Below, in pieces: positions 5,831 to 5,848 of a DNA stretch of 5,848 nucleotides. The stretch lies in contig JASHTQ010000763.1 of NCBI GenBank assembly GCA_030040475.1, positions 1 through 5,848 on the forward strand, given 5' to 3'. The notes below the pieces were generated by a model that worked only from the letters and a program-made list of their open reading frames with translations, was not told the origin of the DNA and searched no databases. The translations under genes and the position numbers were made by a program. Position 1 is the first letter of the stretch. Each line of letters opens with the position of its first letter. This stretch comes from Streptosporangiaceae bacterium (GTDB taxonomy: Bacteria; Actinomycetota; Actinomycetes; Streptosporangiales; Streptosporangiaceae).

Positions 5831-5848
5831 CGCCTCCCATGCCGCTTC

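Overview
The window is GC-rich (roughly 70%), with nearly every third codon position G or C and one or two GTG/TTG start candidates. This suggests a high-GC bacterium, most likely an actinomycete, although no gene here fixes the genus. All supported genes lie on the minus strand and read from the right edge towards the left. They form a tight block with gaps of 19 and 12 nt, one 8-nt overlap and one gap of 34 nt (or 4 nt, depending on the cas2 start).

In transcription order the layout is: (1) 5830-4673, an unrecognised protein with a soluble N-terminal part of about 180 residues and six predicted membrane helices; (2) 4653-3316, cmr1, a RAMP subunit of the type III-B Cmr effector complex; (3) 3303-2560, cas6, the pre-crRNA endoribonuclease; (4) 2567-696, a reverse transcriptase-Cas1 fusion with both active sites apparently intact; (5) 661 (or 691)-380, cas2; (6) a leader of about 180 bp with no gene, holding a 13-bp direct repeat and two short perfect hairpins; (7) a CRISPR array of which three identical 37-bp repeats and two complete spacers are visible, continuing past position 1.

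Together this is the crRNA-processing, adaptation and array end of a type III-B (Cmr) CRISPR-Cas locus of the kind expected to acquire spacers from RNA. RT-Cas1 and Cas2 would capture and insert spacers next to the leader. The array would be transcribed leftward, and Cas6 would cut each repeat at the base of a short stem to leave an 8-nt 5' tag (AUAGAAAC). The crRNAs would then load the Cmr complex, of which only Cmr1 is in view. Cas10/Cmr2 and Cmr3-6 are presumably beyond the right edge or elsewhere.

The least explained element is the membrane protein co-directional with cmr1. It resembles no Cas family I know and is the best candidate here for an undescribed, possibly membrane-acting partner of the system. 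Its reading frame is open to the window edge, so its true N terminus may be missing.
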